A DNA stretch of 64,000 bases, from assembly GCF_001571145.1 (NCBI RefSeq), contig NZ_BCTF01000001.1:1-64000 (forward strand), read 5' to 3'. This DNA is from Hydrogenophaga flava NBRC 102514 (GTDB lineage Bacteria > Pseudomonadota > Gammaproteobacteria > Burkholderiales > Burkholderiaceae_C). Shown here in pieces: positions 45,280 through 54,192 of this stretch (position 1 is the first letter of the stretch; each line of letters starts with the position of its first letter). The position numbers and the translations under genes were made by a program. A model generated the notes under the pieces. It was not told the origin of the DNA, made no database searches, and saw only the letters and a program-made list of their open reading frames with translations.

Positions 45280-46347
45280 TCACACCAGCGCCTGGTCGAG
45301 CCCCTGGACCAGGATGTCTTTGGGCAGGTCGATGCCGATGAACACCATCTTGCTGGTGCGGGCCTCACCCTCGGCCCACAGCGGCCCCAGGTCGCTGCCC
45401 ATGAGCTGGTGCACGCCCTGGAAGATCACCTTGCGGTCGGTGCCCTTCATGTTCAGCACGCCCTTGTAACGCAGCATCTTGGGTCCGTAGACCTGCACCA
45501 CAGCGCCCAGGAAATCCTCCAGCTTGGCCGGATCGAAGGGCTTGTCGGCACGGTAGACGAAGCTTTTCACATCGTCGTCGTGGTGATGGTGGTGGCCATG
45601 GCCGTGCTGGTGCGACGGGTGGTTGCAGTGCTCGCCGTGCTCGTGGTCATGGTCGTGATGCTCATGAGCATGGTCGTGGTCGTGGTCGTCCACGCTCAGG
45701 AAGTCCGGATCGATGTCCAGCTTGGCGTTCAGATTGAAGCCGCGCAGGTCGAACACCTCTTTGAGTGCCACCTCGCCGAAATGCACCGGGCGCATGGGCG
45801 CGCGCGGGTTCATGTGTTTGAGGCGGTGGATCAGGGCGTCCACCTCGTCCTGGGACACGAGGTCGGCCTTGCTGATGAAGATCTGGTCGGCGAAACCCAC
45901 CTGGCGGCGCGCTTCCTGACGGTCGTTGAGCTGGTCGGCTGCGTGTTTGGCGTCCACCAGGGTCAGGATGGAGTCCAGCAGGTACTGCTCGGCCACCTCG
46001 TCGTCCATGAAGAAGGTCTGCGCCACCGGGCCGGGGTCCGCCAGGCCGGTGGTCTCGATCACCACCCGCTCGAAGTCCAGCTCGCCCTTGCGCTTCTTCT
46101 GTGCCAGGTCGGCCAGGGTGGCGCGCAGGTCGTCGCGGATGGTGCAGCAGATGCAGCCGTTGCTCATCTGGATGATGTTTTCCTGCGTGTCTGCCACGAG
46201 GATCTCGTTGTCGATGTTTTCTTCGCCGAACTCGTTCTCGACCACGGCGATCTTCTGGCCGTGGGCTTCCGTGAGCACGCGCTTGAGCAGCGTGGTCTTG
46301 CCCGAGCCGAGAAAGCCGGTGAGGATGGTGGCGGGGATGAGCGACAT
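45280..46347 (-). CDS. CobW/COG0523 G3E-family GTPase, metal chaperone
   Basis: The 355-residue protein begins MSLIPATILTGFLGSGKTTLLKRVL with a Walker A loop and has the COG0523 metal motif CICC in NGCICCTIRDDL. A His/Asp-rich segment (about residues 218-255) contains runs such as HGHGHHHHHDDD, suited to binding zinc or nickel. A C-terminal CobW_C domain follows. Members deliver metal, often zinc, to target enzymes under limitation. ATG at 46347 gives the usual N-terminus; the frame extends 6 codons further. It is upstream of dksA on the same strand. Confidence 0.88.
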   Translation of the reverse strand: MSLIPATILTGFLGSGKTTLLKRVLTEAHGQKIAVVENEFGEENIDNEILVADTQENIIQMSNGCICCTIRDDLRATLADLAQKKRKGELDFERVVIETTGLADPGPVAQTFFMDDEVAEQYLLDSILTLVDAKHAADQLNDRQEARRQVGFADQIFISKADLVSQDEVDALIHRLKHMNPRAPMRPVHFGEVALKEVFDLRGFNLNAKLDIDPDFLSVDDHDHDHAHEHHDHDHEHGEHCNHPSHQHGHGHHHHHDDDVKSFVYRADKPFDPAKLEDFLGAVVQVYGPKMLRYKGVLNMKGTDRKVIFQGVHQLMGSDLGPLWAEGEARTSKMVFIGIDLPKDILVQGLDQALV

Positions 46348-46407
46348 GGCAGGTTCCGTATGCAAAAAGCAGGCCGGGAGTGTAGTGCAGCGATGTGACC
46401 AGGCTGC

Positions 46408-47592
46408 TCAGAGCTTTTTCATAACGATCAATCCCTTCAGGTATTCGCCCTCGGGGAACGCTGTGGTCATCGGGTGGTCGCAGGCACCGCCCAGGCGCTG
46501 CAGGATGGCGCCATCAACCCCGGCGTCGCTGGCGGCGGACGCCACGATCTTGTGGAACAGCTCGACGCCGATACCACCCGAGCACGAGAAGGTGAACAGC
46601 ACCCCACCCGGCGGCAGCAATTTGAAGGCCAGGCGGTTGATGTCCTTGTACGCGCGGGCGGCCCGTTCGGCGTGAGCCGCGGTGGGGGCCAGCTTGGGCG
46701 GGTCCAGCACGATGGCATCGAACTGGCGGCCTTCGGCCACAAACTGTCGCAGCGAGGCGTTGACATCGGCGTCGATGAACGTGGCCTGGGCCGGGTCCAG
46801 GCAGTTGAGCAGCAGGTTGGCACGCGCCTGTTCCAGCGCCGGGCCGGACGAGTCGATGCTGGTCACGTGCCCGGCCCCGCCCGCCAGCGCCGCGACCGAG
46901 AAACCGCCGGTGTAGCTGAAGCAGTTGAGCACCTGGGCGAATTTCAGGCGTTTGGAGTACTCGTGCAGCGCCAGACGGCTGTCGCGCTGGTCGAGGTAAT
47001 AGCCGGTCTTGTGGCCCAGTGCGATGTCCAGGCCCAGGCGCCAGCCGTGCTCTTCCAGCTCAAAGGCCGTCCGGCCCTCACCACGCAGCCAGCCAGTCAC
47101 CTCGGGCAGGCCTTCGAGCGCGCGGGCGCTGGCGTCGGAGCGTTCGTACAGGCGAGGACAGCCGGTCAGCTCGACCAGCGCGTCGGCGATCACGTCTTTC
47201 CAGCGCTCCACCCCGGCCGCACCGAACTGGGCCACCAGGGTGTCGCCGTAACGGTCCACCACCAGCCCCGGCAGGCCGTCGGATTCGCCGTGCACCAGGC
47301 GCAGGCCGTTGCTAGCGATGCCCATGCGCTCGCGCAGGGCGATGGCCCGGCGCAGTGTGTCGCGGAAGAAGGCGGCGTCGATGCGCTGGGCTGGGTCGAA
47401 GCTCCAGGCGCGCACGCGGATCTTGGAACTGGGCGAATACGCGCCCCAGGCGAGGAACTGACCGTCGGCGCTGTCCACACGCACGGTCTCGCCGGCATCG
47501 GCGGCGCCCTTGGCAATCGCGCCGTCGAACACCCAGGGGTGGCGGCGCTGGAGGGAGCGCTCTTTGCCGGGCTTGAGTCGAATGATCTTCAT
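46408..47592 (-). CDS. rlmI: 23S rRNA m5C methyltransferase RlmI-like
   Basis: The 394 residues begin with a PUA-type RNA-binding domain (KPGKERSLQRRHPWVFDGAI) and continue with a Rossmann methyltransferase: FSYTGGFSVAALAGGAGHVTSID, the DPPKLAP motif and FTFSCSGGIGVELF with the probable catalytic cysteine. RlmI methylates C1962 of 23S rRNA in E. coli. No Shine-Dalgarno sequence is present; a GACAAT box ends 7 bases before the ATG. Confidence 0.92.
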   Translation of the reverse strand: MKIIRLKPGKERSLQRRHPWVFDGAIAKGAADAGETVRVDSADGQFLAWGAYSPSSKIRVRAWSFDPAQRIDAAFFRDTLRRAIALRERMGIASNGLRLVHGESDGLPGLVVDRYGDTLVAQFGAAGVERWKDVIADALVELTGCPRLYERSDASARALEGLPEVTGWLRGEGRTAFELEEHGWRLGLDIALGHKTGYYLDQRDSRLALHEYSKRLKFAQVLNCFSYTGGFSVAALAGGAGHVTSIDSSGPALEQARANLLLNCLDPAQATFIDADVNASLRQFVAEGRQFDAIVLDPPKLAPTAAHAERAARAYKDINRLAFKLLPPGGVLFTFSCSGGIGVELFHKIVASAASDAGVDGAILQRLGGACDHPMTTAFPEGEYLKGLIVMKKL

Positions 47593-47599
47593 GGGGGGT

Positions 47600-47605
47600 A
47601 TTGTC
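47600..47605 (-). promoter_or_regulatory. -10-like box before rlmI
   Basis: GACAAT on the minus strand, seven bases, then ATG at 47592. Fits the leaderless pattern. Confidence 0.45.
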
Positions 47606-47617
47606 CCCCGCGCGACG

Positions 47618-48055
47618 TCAAGGCCTCAGATAGACAAACCCTTCGCGCGCCTGCAGCCGGGCCACCTCGGCCACGCCGGACGGCACGATCTTGGCCTCCA
47701 TCGCCACCTTGGACGCGTCGATCTTGCGCGAGACCAGGGTGTTGTTGCAGACCCGGAACTCCACGCCCTTGGCCGCCAGATCGCCAATGGCGCCGGCAAA
47801 CGGCTGCTCCATCTGGTTGGTCGCGCCGTCCAGCAGGAAGTCGATGCCCAGGCCATGGGCGACCACCACGATCTTGGCCTTGGGGTCGGCCGCCAGGTGG
47901 TTGCGGATGTTGTTGATGGCGCGCGAGGCCTGGGGGATGCCTTCGCTCATGTGATAAACCGTCTTGATCACATCGTCGGCCGCGTGTGAAGGCGCCGAGA
48001 TTGCAAGGAAGAGCGCCAGAAAGGCGGCCTTGAAGGCCAGGATCAGTCGGGGCAT
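47618..48055 (-). CDS. Exported DsrE-family protein
   Basis: The 145-residue protein begins with a Sec signal peptide (LILAFKAAFLALFLAISAPSHA, cleavage expected before ADD). The mature part is a DsrE/YchN-like alpha/beta fold: IVVVAHGLGIDFLL, then LAAKGVEFRVCNNTLVSRKI with one cysteine, possibly a sulfur-carrying site. GGAG lies 7 bases before the ATG at 48055, which fixes the start. Periplasmic DsrE proteins may take part in sulfur transfer or redox work; the partner is unknown. Confidence 0.85.
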   Translation of the reverse strand: MPRLILAFKAAFLALFLAISAPSHAADDVIKTVYHMSEGIPQASRAINNIRNHLAADPKAKIVVVAHGLGIDFLLDGATNQMEQPFAGAIGDLAAKGVEFRVCNNTLVSRKIDASKVAMEAKIVPSGVAEVARLQAREGFVYLRP

Positions 48056-48185
48056 GGAAGTCTCCAGAGGTGTCGCGCCGGGATGCGCATTAAAAAGAAG
48101 CAAGCAATGATATTTGCAAGAAAAATTTTTGCTCGTTCCGCCCGGTTTGCTCAGCGGGTATTCCCGGTCGGCTGAAGGCCCGCCG

Positions 48186-49127
48186 TCAGGACTTGGCCGG
48201 CCCGCGGCCCTTCGCGCGTGGGTGGGCTGCGTCGTAGGCCCGGGCCAGGTGCTGGAAGTCCAGCCGGGTGTACACCTGCGTGGTGCCGATGCTGGCATGC
48301 CCCAGCAGCTCCTGCACCGCGCGCAGATCACCGCTGCTCTGCAGCACGTGGCTGGCAAACGAATGCCGCAACATGTGCGGGTGGACCGGTGTCGAGAGCC
48401 CGGCCAGCAGCGACCGGCGCTTGAGCCGCACCCGGATGTGCTGGGGGGTCAGGCGGGTGCCGTGGCGGCCGATGAACAGCGCCGGGTCTTCGGCGGCCAG
48501 GGCCGGGCGCGCCGCCAGCCAGCGCTGCAGCGCCTCCAGCGCCGCGCGGCCCACCGGCACACTGCGCCGCTTGGAGCCCTTGCCCAGCACATGGGCCTCG
48601 CCCGCCTGCAGGTCGATCCAGCCGCGAGCCGTGCCGCTGGCCACCACATCCAGCCCCACCAGTTCGCCGATACGCAGGCCGCAGCCATAGAGCAGCTCGG
48701 TGATGCAGGCATCGCGCGCCTCCAGCGCCGGGTCGTCGCCCTCTTCCACATGCTCGGCCAGCTGCACCGATTCGTCCACGCCCAGCGCCTTGGGCAGGGG
48801 CTTGCCGGCCTTGGGCGCGCGCACGTCCTGCACCGGGTTCTGGGTCACCAGGCCCTGGCGCCCCAGCCACACGTAGAAGCCGCGCCAGCCCGAAAGGATC
48901 AGTGCGATGCCGCGGGCACTGCGGCCGGCGCTGTGCATCTGCGCCACCCAGCGCCGCACATGGGCGCTCTGCACCTGGCGCAGGCCGACGCCGGCGGACT
49001 GCGCGTTCTGCGCCAGCCGGGCCAGGTCACCGGTGTAGAGCTCGACGGTGCGCGCGGCCAGCCGCTTGTCGATGCGCACATGGGCGAGGTAAGCCTCGAC
49101 CAGCGCCGCGTCGTCGACGCCATTCAT
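48186..49127 (-). CDS. xerC: Tyrosine recombinase XerC
   Basis: XerC, with XerD, resolves chromosome dimers at dif. The 313 residues have a SAM-like core-binding domain and a catalytic domain with Arg in YGCGLRIGELVGL, Lys in GKGSKRRSVP, His-x-x-Arg in HPHMLRHSFASH, His in LLGHASI and the tyrosine nucleophile in TTQVYTRLD. ATG at 49127 is my choice; a GTG at 49148 is possible. The dapF-DUF484-xerC order is conserved and argues against a mobile-element integrase. Confidence 0.95.
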   Translation of the reverse strand: MNGVDDAALVEAYLAHVRIDKRLAARTVELYTGDLARLAQNAQSAGVGLRQVQSAHVRRWVAQMHSAGRSARGIALILSGWRGFYVWLGRQGLVTQNPVQDVRAPKAGKPLPKALGVDESVQLAEHVEEGDDPALEARDACITELLYGCGLRIGELVGLDVVASGTARGWIDLQAGEAHVLGKGSKRRSVPVGRAALEALQRWLAARPALAAEDPALFIGRHGTRLTPQHIRVRLKRRSLLAGLSTPVHPHMLRHSFASHVLQSSGDLRAVQELLGHASIGTTQVYTRLDFQHLARAYDAAHPRAKGRGPAKS

Positions 49128-49161
49128 GGACGCGGCACCGCTGTCCACGGTTCTGTCTGGT

Positions 49162-49842
49162 TCAGGGGCGCAGGCGCGAGAGGGCCGCGCTGGTCAGGTC
49201 GCCCATGCGTTCGAGGAATTCGGTGCCCATGTCGGCAGCAAAGCGCTGCGGGTCGGGCGAGCCCAGCACCAGCAGGCCGAAGGCGTCCTGTCCCTCGCCG
49301 GCGCGCAGCGGGATCAGGGCGAGCGAGGCCACCGCCCCCGGATCGACCAGCCAGCCGGCCGCCTCCAGACCGGGGTTGGCACCGCAGTAGGGACGCGGCA
49401 GGGACGAGGCAAAGGCCTGCACGTCGTCGCTGGCGCCCTGGGCGTAGGACTGACCGGAGAAGTCGTCCGCCACGCCCCACAGCTTGATCGCCACCTGCGG
49501 CACATTGAACTGGGCCGCCATCTCGCGCGCCGCCACCAGGGGCAGGTCCTGCGTGTCGCGGGTCATCAGCAGCTCGCGGGTCCAGCGGTGCAGGCGGTCG
49601 GCGATGGCGGAATTTTCCTGGCCGTGGCGGATCATCTCGGCCGAGCGCAGCTCCAGCCCCTTGATCTTCTCGCGCAGCATCTCGGCCTGGCGCTCCTGCA
49701 GGCTCACCGCGCGCTGGCCGTGCGGGCTGCTCAGCTGCACCGCCGCCAGCACGCCCGCATGGCGCTCGAAGAAGTCGGGCGTGTTGGCCAGGTAGTTGGC
49801 AATGTCGTCTTCGGTGATCGGAGGAATGGTCGGGTCGGTCAT
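49162..49842 (-). CDS. DUF484 family protein
   Basis: The 226 residues begin TDPTIPPITEDDIANYLANTPDFFERH, the DUF484 N-terminus, followed by a coiled coil and a GAF-like domain with SLALIPLRAGEGQDAFGLLVLGSPDPQRF. Function is unknown, but the gene lies between dapF and xerC in many proteobacteria. It is 22 bases after dapF and 34 before xerC. Confidence 0.92.
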   Translation of the reverse strand: MTDPTIPPITEDDIANYLANTPDFFERHAGVLAAVQLSSPHGQRAVSLQERQAEMLREKIKGLELRSAEMIRHGQENSAIADRLHRWTRELLMTRDTQDLPLVAAREMAAQFNVPQVAIKLWGVADDFSGQSYAQGASDDVQAFASSLPRPYCGANPGLEAAGWLVDPGAVASLALIPLRAGEGQDAFGLLVLGSPDPQRFAADMGTEFLERMGDLTSAALSRLRP

Positions 49843-49864
49843 GGAAGTGTGTCGATCCTGATGT

Positions 49865-50740
49865 TCAGGCCAGCTCGGGGACGTCGATCTCGCCCTCGAA
49901 CACCGAGGTGGCCGGTCCGGTCATGAAGACCGGTGCGTCGTGGGCCGCATTGTCGCCCCACGCAATGGTGAGCCGGCCGCCACGCGTTTCGACGTCGACG
50001 CGGCCGTCCAGCAGGCCCAGGCGGATGCCGGCCACCACCGCCGCGCAGGCGCCGGTGCCGCAGGCCAGGGTCTCGCCCACGCCGCGTTCGTACACGCGCA
50101 GTCGCACATGGGCGCGATCCACCACCTGCAGGAAGCCGGCGTTGACGCGCGCGGGGAACTGCGCATGGCGCTCGATCTGCGGCCCCCAGGTGGACACGGG
50201 CGCCGTGTCCACGTTGTCCACCAGCAGCACGGCGTGCGGGTTGCCCATGGAGAGCACGGCCACCGGCGCCACATCGCCAGCGGCCAGCGGCAGAGACCAG
50301 CGCTCGAAATTGCCCATGGGCACGGGCGTCTGACCGGCCGCGTCGAAGGGCACACGCGCCAGGTCGAAGATGGGCGCGCCCATGTCCACGGTGACGCGGC
50401 CGTCTTCATTCAGCGAGAGGCTGATCTCGCCGTGCTTCACCTTCACGCGCACCGGGTTCAGATCGGTCAGGCCCTTGTCGCGCACGTAGCGCACAAAGCA
50501 GCGCGCGCCGTTGCCGCAGTGTTCGACCTCGCCGCCGTCGGCGTTGTGGATCACGTACTCGAAGTCCACGCCCTCCGACGGCGCAGGGCGCACCGAAAGG
50601 ATCTGGTCGGCGCCGACACCGAAGTGGCGGTCGGCCAGGAAACGGTACTGGGCCGCGCTCAGACCGAGGCGGCCACGGGTCTCGTCGAGCACGACGAAGT
50701 CGTTACCCGCGCCCTGCATTTTGGTGAAGTGCACTCGCAT
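49865..50740 (-). CDS. dapF: Diaminopimelate epimerase
   Basis: DapF converts LL- to meso-diaminopimelate, needed for lysine and for the MurE substrate. The 291 residues start [20 protein letters not shown]. The two catalytic cysteines lie in [12 protein letters not shown] and [16 protein letters not shown] at 50740 is supported by this N-terminus; there is no Shine-Dalgarno sequence and a GATAAT box ends 6 bases upstream. Confidence 0.97.
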   Translation of the reverse strand: MRVHFTKMQGAGNDFVVLDETRGRLGLSAAQYRFLADRHFGVGADQILSVRPAPSEGVDFEYVIHNADGGEVEHCGNGARCFVRYVRDKGLTDLNPVRVKVKHGEISLSLNEDGRVTVDMGAPIFDLARVPFDAAGQTPVPMGNFERWSLPLAAGDVAPVAVLSMGNPHAVLLVDNVDTAPVSTWGPQIERHAQFPARVNAGFLQVVDRAHVRLRVYERGVGETLACGTGACAAVVAGIRLGLLDGRVDVETRGGRLTIAWGDNAAHDAPVFMTGPATSVFEGEIDVPELA

Positions 50741-50746
50741 GGTTCG

Positions 50747-50752
50747 ATTATC
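50747..50752 (-). promoter_or_regulatory. -10-like box before dapF
   Basis: GATAAT on the minus strand, six bases, then ATG at 50740. Fits the leaderless pattern. Confidence 0.5.
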
Positions 50753-50840
50753 CGCCCACCCCGGTGCGCGCCGTGCCGGTGCACGCGCACCGCAGCGGAC
50801 GGGTGCGCCCCTGCAAAGCACATTGCGCACAAAGCCGGTG

Positions 50841-50881
50841 CTGTTTTGTATGCAATCTTGTGCGGATTGCATACAAAACAG
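50841..50881. promoter_or_regulatory. Perfect 17-bp inverted repeat, probable GntR operator
   Basis: CTGTTTTGTATGCAATC (50841-50857) and its exact complement (50865-50881) flank TTGTGCG. It lies 28 bases before the ABC ATPase start. The TTGTATGCAAT core resembles FadR-subfamily GntR sites, and a GntR gene lies in the same operon, so autoregulation is likely. Confidence 0.7.
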
Positions 50882-50909
50882 CTGGCACGGCTCGTGCAAC
50901 AGGGTCGGC

Positions 50910-51917
50910 ATGGACGCAGACACCCCCGCCCCCGCCGCCGTCGAACTCATCGCCCTGACCAAGCAGTACGGTCCGGGCGCCACCGCGGTCGACGCCATCG
51001 ACCTGCGCATCGCCGCCAACAGCTACTGCTGCCTGCTCGGCCCCTCGGGCTGCGGCAAGAGCACCACGCTGCGGATGATTGCCGGCCACGAAAGCACCAG
51101 CAGCGGCGACATCTTGCTGGAGAACCGCAACATCACCCGCCTGCCCGCGGCCGAGCGCGGCACGGCCATGATGTTCCAGAGCTTCGCGCTGTTCCCGCAC
51201 CTCTCGGCACTGGACAACGTGGCCTTCAGCCTCAAGATGAAAGGCGTCGGCAAGGCCGAGCGCCACGCCCGCGCGCAGGACCTGCTCGAACGCGTGGCCA
51301 TGGGGCATCTGGCGCACCGCAAGCCGGGCGAACTCTCCGGCGGTCAGCAGCAGCGCGTGGCGCTGGCGCGCGCCCTCATCACCCAGCCGCGCGTGCTGCT
51401 GCTGGACGAACCACTGTCGGCGCTCGACCCCTTCCTGCGCATCCAGATGCGCGCCGAGCTGCGCCACTGGCAGCGCGAACTCGGCCTGACCTTCGTGCAC
51501 GTCACGCACAGCCAGGAAGAGGCCATGGCGCTGGCCGACACCATGGTGGTGATGAACCAGGGCCGCATCGAACAGGCTGGCCCGCCCCACGCCGTCTACA
51601 ACCGGCCGGCCAGCGAGTTCGTGGCGCGCTTCATGGGCGGCCACAACGTGCTGCAGACCGCCGACGGCAAAGTGGCCGTGCGCAACGACCACATCCGCCT
51701 GGCCGAGGCCGGCAGCACCGGCTGGACCTCCACCGTGAGCGACGTGGAGTACCAGGGCACCTACGTGCTGCTGGGCCTGCAGCTCGACGGCGACGGCGCC
51801 GACCGCAATGTGTCGGTGATGTTGTCCGAAGCCGCCTTCGTCGACCGCCCCTGGACCACCGGCGACCGCGCCGACCTGAGCTGGAACCCGGCCCAGGCGC
51901 ACCCCCTGGCCGCCTGA
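50910..51917 (+). CDS. ABC importer ATP-binding protein (polyamine-type)
   Basis: The 335 residues carry Walker [19 protein letters not shown], signature [15 protein letters not shown], Walker [13 protein letters not shown] and a C-terminal TOBE-like domain (from about residue 245), the PotA/FbpC architecture. It powers uptake through the two permeases downstream. It is the first gene of a six-gene operon controlled from the palindrome 28 bases upstream. Substrate unknown. Confidence 0.92.
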   Translation: MDADTPAPAAVELIALTKQYGPGATAVDAIDLRIAANSYCCLLGPSGCGKSTTLRMIAGHESTSSGDILLENRNITRLPAAERGTAMMFQSFALFPHLSALDNVAFSLKMKGVGKAERHARAQDLLERVAMGHLAHRKPGELSGGQQQRVALARALITQPRVLLLDEPLSALDPFLRIQMRAELRHWQRELGLTFVHVTHSQEEAMALADTMVVMNQGRIEQAGPPHAVYNRPASEFVARFMGGHNVLQTADGKVAVRNDHIRLAEAGSTGWTSTVSDVEYQGTYVLLGLQLDGDGADRNVSVMLSEAAFVDRPWTTGDRADLSWNPAQAHPLAA

Positions 51918-51970
51918 TGGCGCCCGCTTTCCCCTCCCCTGTCCGTCCCCCTGCAACCAAGGAGTTCTCC

Positions 51971-53248
51971 ATGTCCGATTCCACCGACCTTCCGCACGAC
52001 GGCCTGTCGCGCCGCAGCCTGCTGCAAGGCACCGCCGGCCTCGCCGGCATCCTGGCCAGCGGCCTGTCGCCGGCCATCGCCCAGGAAAAGATCACCCTGC
52101 GCTACCTGGGCACCGCGGTGAACCAGGACAAGGCCATCGGCGACAAGTTCGAGAAAGACACCGGCATCAAGATCCAGTACGTGGCCGTGACCACCGACGA
52201 CGTGACCAAGCGCGCCGTCACCGCCCCCAACAGCTTCGACCTGATCGACACCGAGTACTTCTCTCTCAAGAAGATCGTGCCCACCGGCAACCTCAAGGGC
52301 ATCGACGTCAAGAAGATCAAGAACGCCGACAAGATCACCCCGCTGTTCACCACCGGCACCGTGGCCGGCAAGGCCGTGGGCGACCAGGGCACCGCGCCCA
52401 AAAAGGTGATCTTTCTGGAGGGTGAGAAGAGCAAGGTCTTCGCCAAGAGCCCGACCCAGTTCATGAGCCTCATCCCCACGGTCTACAACGCCGACACGCT
52501 GGGCATCCGCCCCGACCTGATCAAGCGCCCCATCGACAGCTGGAAGGAGCTGCTCAACCCCGAGTTCAAGGGCAAGGCCGCCATCCTGAACATCCCGTCC
52601 ATCGGCATCATGGACGCTGCCATGGTGGTGGAAGCCATGGGCCTCTACAAATACCCTGACAAGGGCAACATGACCAAGGCCGAGATCGACCTGACGATCA
52701 AGACCCTGATCGAAGCCAAGAAAGCCGGCCAGTTCCGCGCGCTGTGGAAGGACTTCAACGAGTCGGTGAACCTGATGGCCTCGGGCGAGGTGGTGATCCA
52801 GTCGATGTGGAGCCCGGCCGTGACCGCCGTGCGCACCAAGGGCATCGCCTGCAACTTCCAGCCGCTGAAAGAAGGCTATCGCGCCTGGGCCGCCGGCTTC
52901 GGCCTGCCGGCCACGCTGAGCGGCCGCAAGCTCGACGGCGCCTACGAATTCATCAACTGGTTCCTCGACGGCTGGGCCGGCGCCTACCTGAACCGCCAGG
53001 GCTACTACAGCGCCGTGCTGGAGACCGCCAAGTCCAGGATGGAGGCCTACGAGTGGGCCTACTGGATGGAAGGCAAGCCCGCCGCACAGGACATCAAGAG
53101 CCCCAACGGCGACGTGCTGGCCAAGGCCGGCGCGGTGCGCGACGGCGGCAGCTACGAAGCCCGCATGGGCGGCATCGCCTGCTGGAACGCCGTGATGGAT
53201 GAAAACGAATACATGGTCCGCAAGTGGAACGAGTTCGTCGCCGCCTGA
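51971..53248 (+). CDS. ABC importer periplasmic substrate-binding protein
   Basis: The 425-residue precursor begins with a likely Tat signal (LSRRSLLQGTAGLAGILASGLSPAIAQ), so it may be exported folded. The mature part is a family 1/PotD-like binding protein (KITLRYLGTAVNQDKAIGDKF...; GRKLDGAYEFINWFLDGWAGAYL). AAGGAG about 6 bases before ATG 51971 fixes the start. Polyamine, opine or hydantoin-type ligands are possible. Confidence 0.88.
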   Translation: MSDSTDLPHDGLSRRSLLQGTAGLAGILASGLSPAIAQEKITLRYLGTAVNQDKAIGDKFEKDTGIKIQYVAVTTDDVTKRAVTAPNSFDLIDTEYFSLKKIVPTGNLKGIDVKKIKNADKITPLFTTGTVAGKAVGDQGTAPKKVIFLEGEKSKVFAKSPTQFMSLIPTVYNADTLGIRPDLIKRPIDSWKELLNPEFKGKAAILNIPSIGIMDAAMVVEAMGLYKYPDKGNMTKAEIDLTIKTLIEAKKAGQFRALWKDFNESVNLMASGEVVIQSMWSPAVTAVRTKGIACNFQPLKEGYRAWAAGFGLPATLSGRKLDGAYEFINWFLDGWAGAYLNRQGYYSAVLETAKSRMEAYEWAYWMEGKPAAQDIKSPNGDVLAKAGAVRDGGSYEARMGGIACWNAVMDENEYMVRKWNEFVAA

Positions 53249-53269
53249 TGACCCAACGGATCTGAGCCC

Positions 53270-54190
53270 ATGAGCACGAACACCGCCGTGACGGCCCCCG
53301 TCACCGACAGCCCCAACCGCACGGTGCCCGCCTGGTGGCAGGCCACGCCGTACACGCTGGTGTTCGTTCTGTTCTTCCTGATCCCGCTCGGCCTGGTGCT
53401 GATGGTCAGCTTCTGGGACTTCAACGAGTACGAGCTGATCCCGGCCTTCACGGTCCGCAACTACTTCTCCATCTTCGAGGGCTGCTCGGCGCTCACCGAG
53501 CACGGTGATTTCTGCGTCACGCTCTCGACCTATCTGTCCACGCTGAAGTTCAGCTTCCTGGTCTGGCTGATCACGCTGGTGCTGGGCTTTGCCGTGGCGT
53601 ACTTCCTGGCCTTCCACGTGCGGTCATCGGGCATGCAGACGGCGCTGTTCGTGCTCTGCACCGTGCCCTTCTGGACCTCGAACGTCATCCGCATGATTTC
53701 CTGGGTGCCGCTGCTGGGCCGCAACGGCCTGGTGAACCAGAGCCTGCAGGGCATCGGGCTGATCGACCAGCCCATCGAGTGGCTGCTGTTCTCCGACTTC
53801 TCGGTGGTGCTGGCCTTCGTGCACCTCTACACCATGTTCATGATCGTGCCCATCTTCAACAGCATGATGCGCATCGACCGCAGCCTGCTGGAAGCCGCCA
53901 GCGATGCCGGCGCCAGCGCCTGGCAGACGCTGTGGAACGTGATCGTGCCGCTGTGCAAGACCGGCATCATCATCGGATCGATCTTCGTGATCACCATCGT
54001 CATGGGCGACTTCGTGACCATCGGCGTCATGGGTGGCCAGCAGATCGCCTCGGTCGGCAAGATCATCCAGGTGCAGACCAGCTACCTGCAGTTCCCGCTG
54101 GCCGCGGCCAACGCGGTGATCCTGCTGGCTGTCGTGCTGATGATCATCTGGGGCCTGACCCGGCTGGTCGACATTCGCAAGGAGCTGTGA
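53270..54190 (+). CDS. ABC importer permease 1 (PotB-like)
   Basis: The 306 residues have about six membrane helices and the cytoplasmic EAA loop EAASDAGASAWQTLWNVIVPL that docks on the ATPase. A periplasmic loop of about 35 residues carries two cysteines (EGCSALTEHGDFCVTL), possibly a disulfide. It pairs with the next gene to form the channel. Confidence 0.9.
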   Translation: MSTNTAVTAPVTDSPNRTVPAWWQATPYTLVFVLFFLIPLGLVLMVSFWDFNEYELIPAFTVRNYFSIFEGCSALTEHGDFCVTLSTYLSTLKFSFLVWLITLVLGFAVAYFLAFHVRSSGMQTALFVLCTVPFWTSNVIRMISWVPLLGRNGLVNQSLQGIGLIDQPIEWLLFSDFSVVLAFVHLYTMFMIVPIFNSMMRIDRSLLEAASDAGASAWQTLWNVIVPLCKTGIIIGSIFVITIVMGDFVTIGVMGGQQIASVGKIIQVQTSYLQFPLAAANAVILLAVVLMIIWGLTRLVDIRKEL

Positions 54191-54192
54191 CC

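Noticed and set aside
46348-46407. Zur operator upstream of the COG0523 GTPase gene
   Set aside because: No palindrome of the GTTATA-TATAAC type is present in this interval.
48186-49127. Tyrosine recombinase as sign of a mobile element
   Set aside because: The dapF-DUF484-xerC order and sequence identify chromosomal XerC; no attachment sites or other mobility genes nearby.
49940-51970. Upstream extension of the substrate-binding-protein frame through dapF and the ABC ATPase gene
   Set aside because: The real start is ATG 51971 with a ribosome site and signal peptide; the extension lies over other genes.
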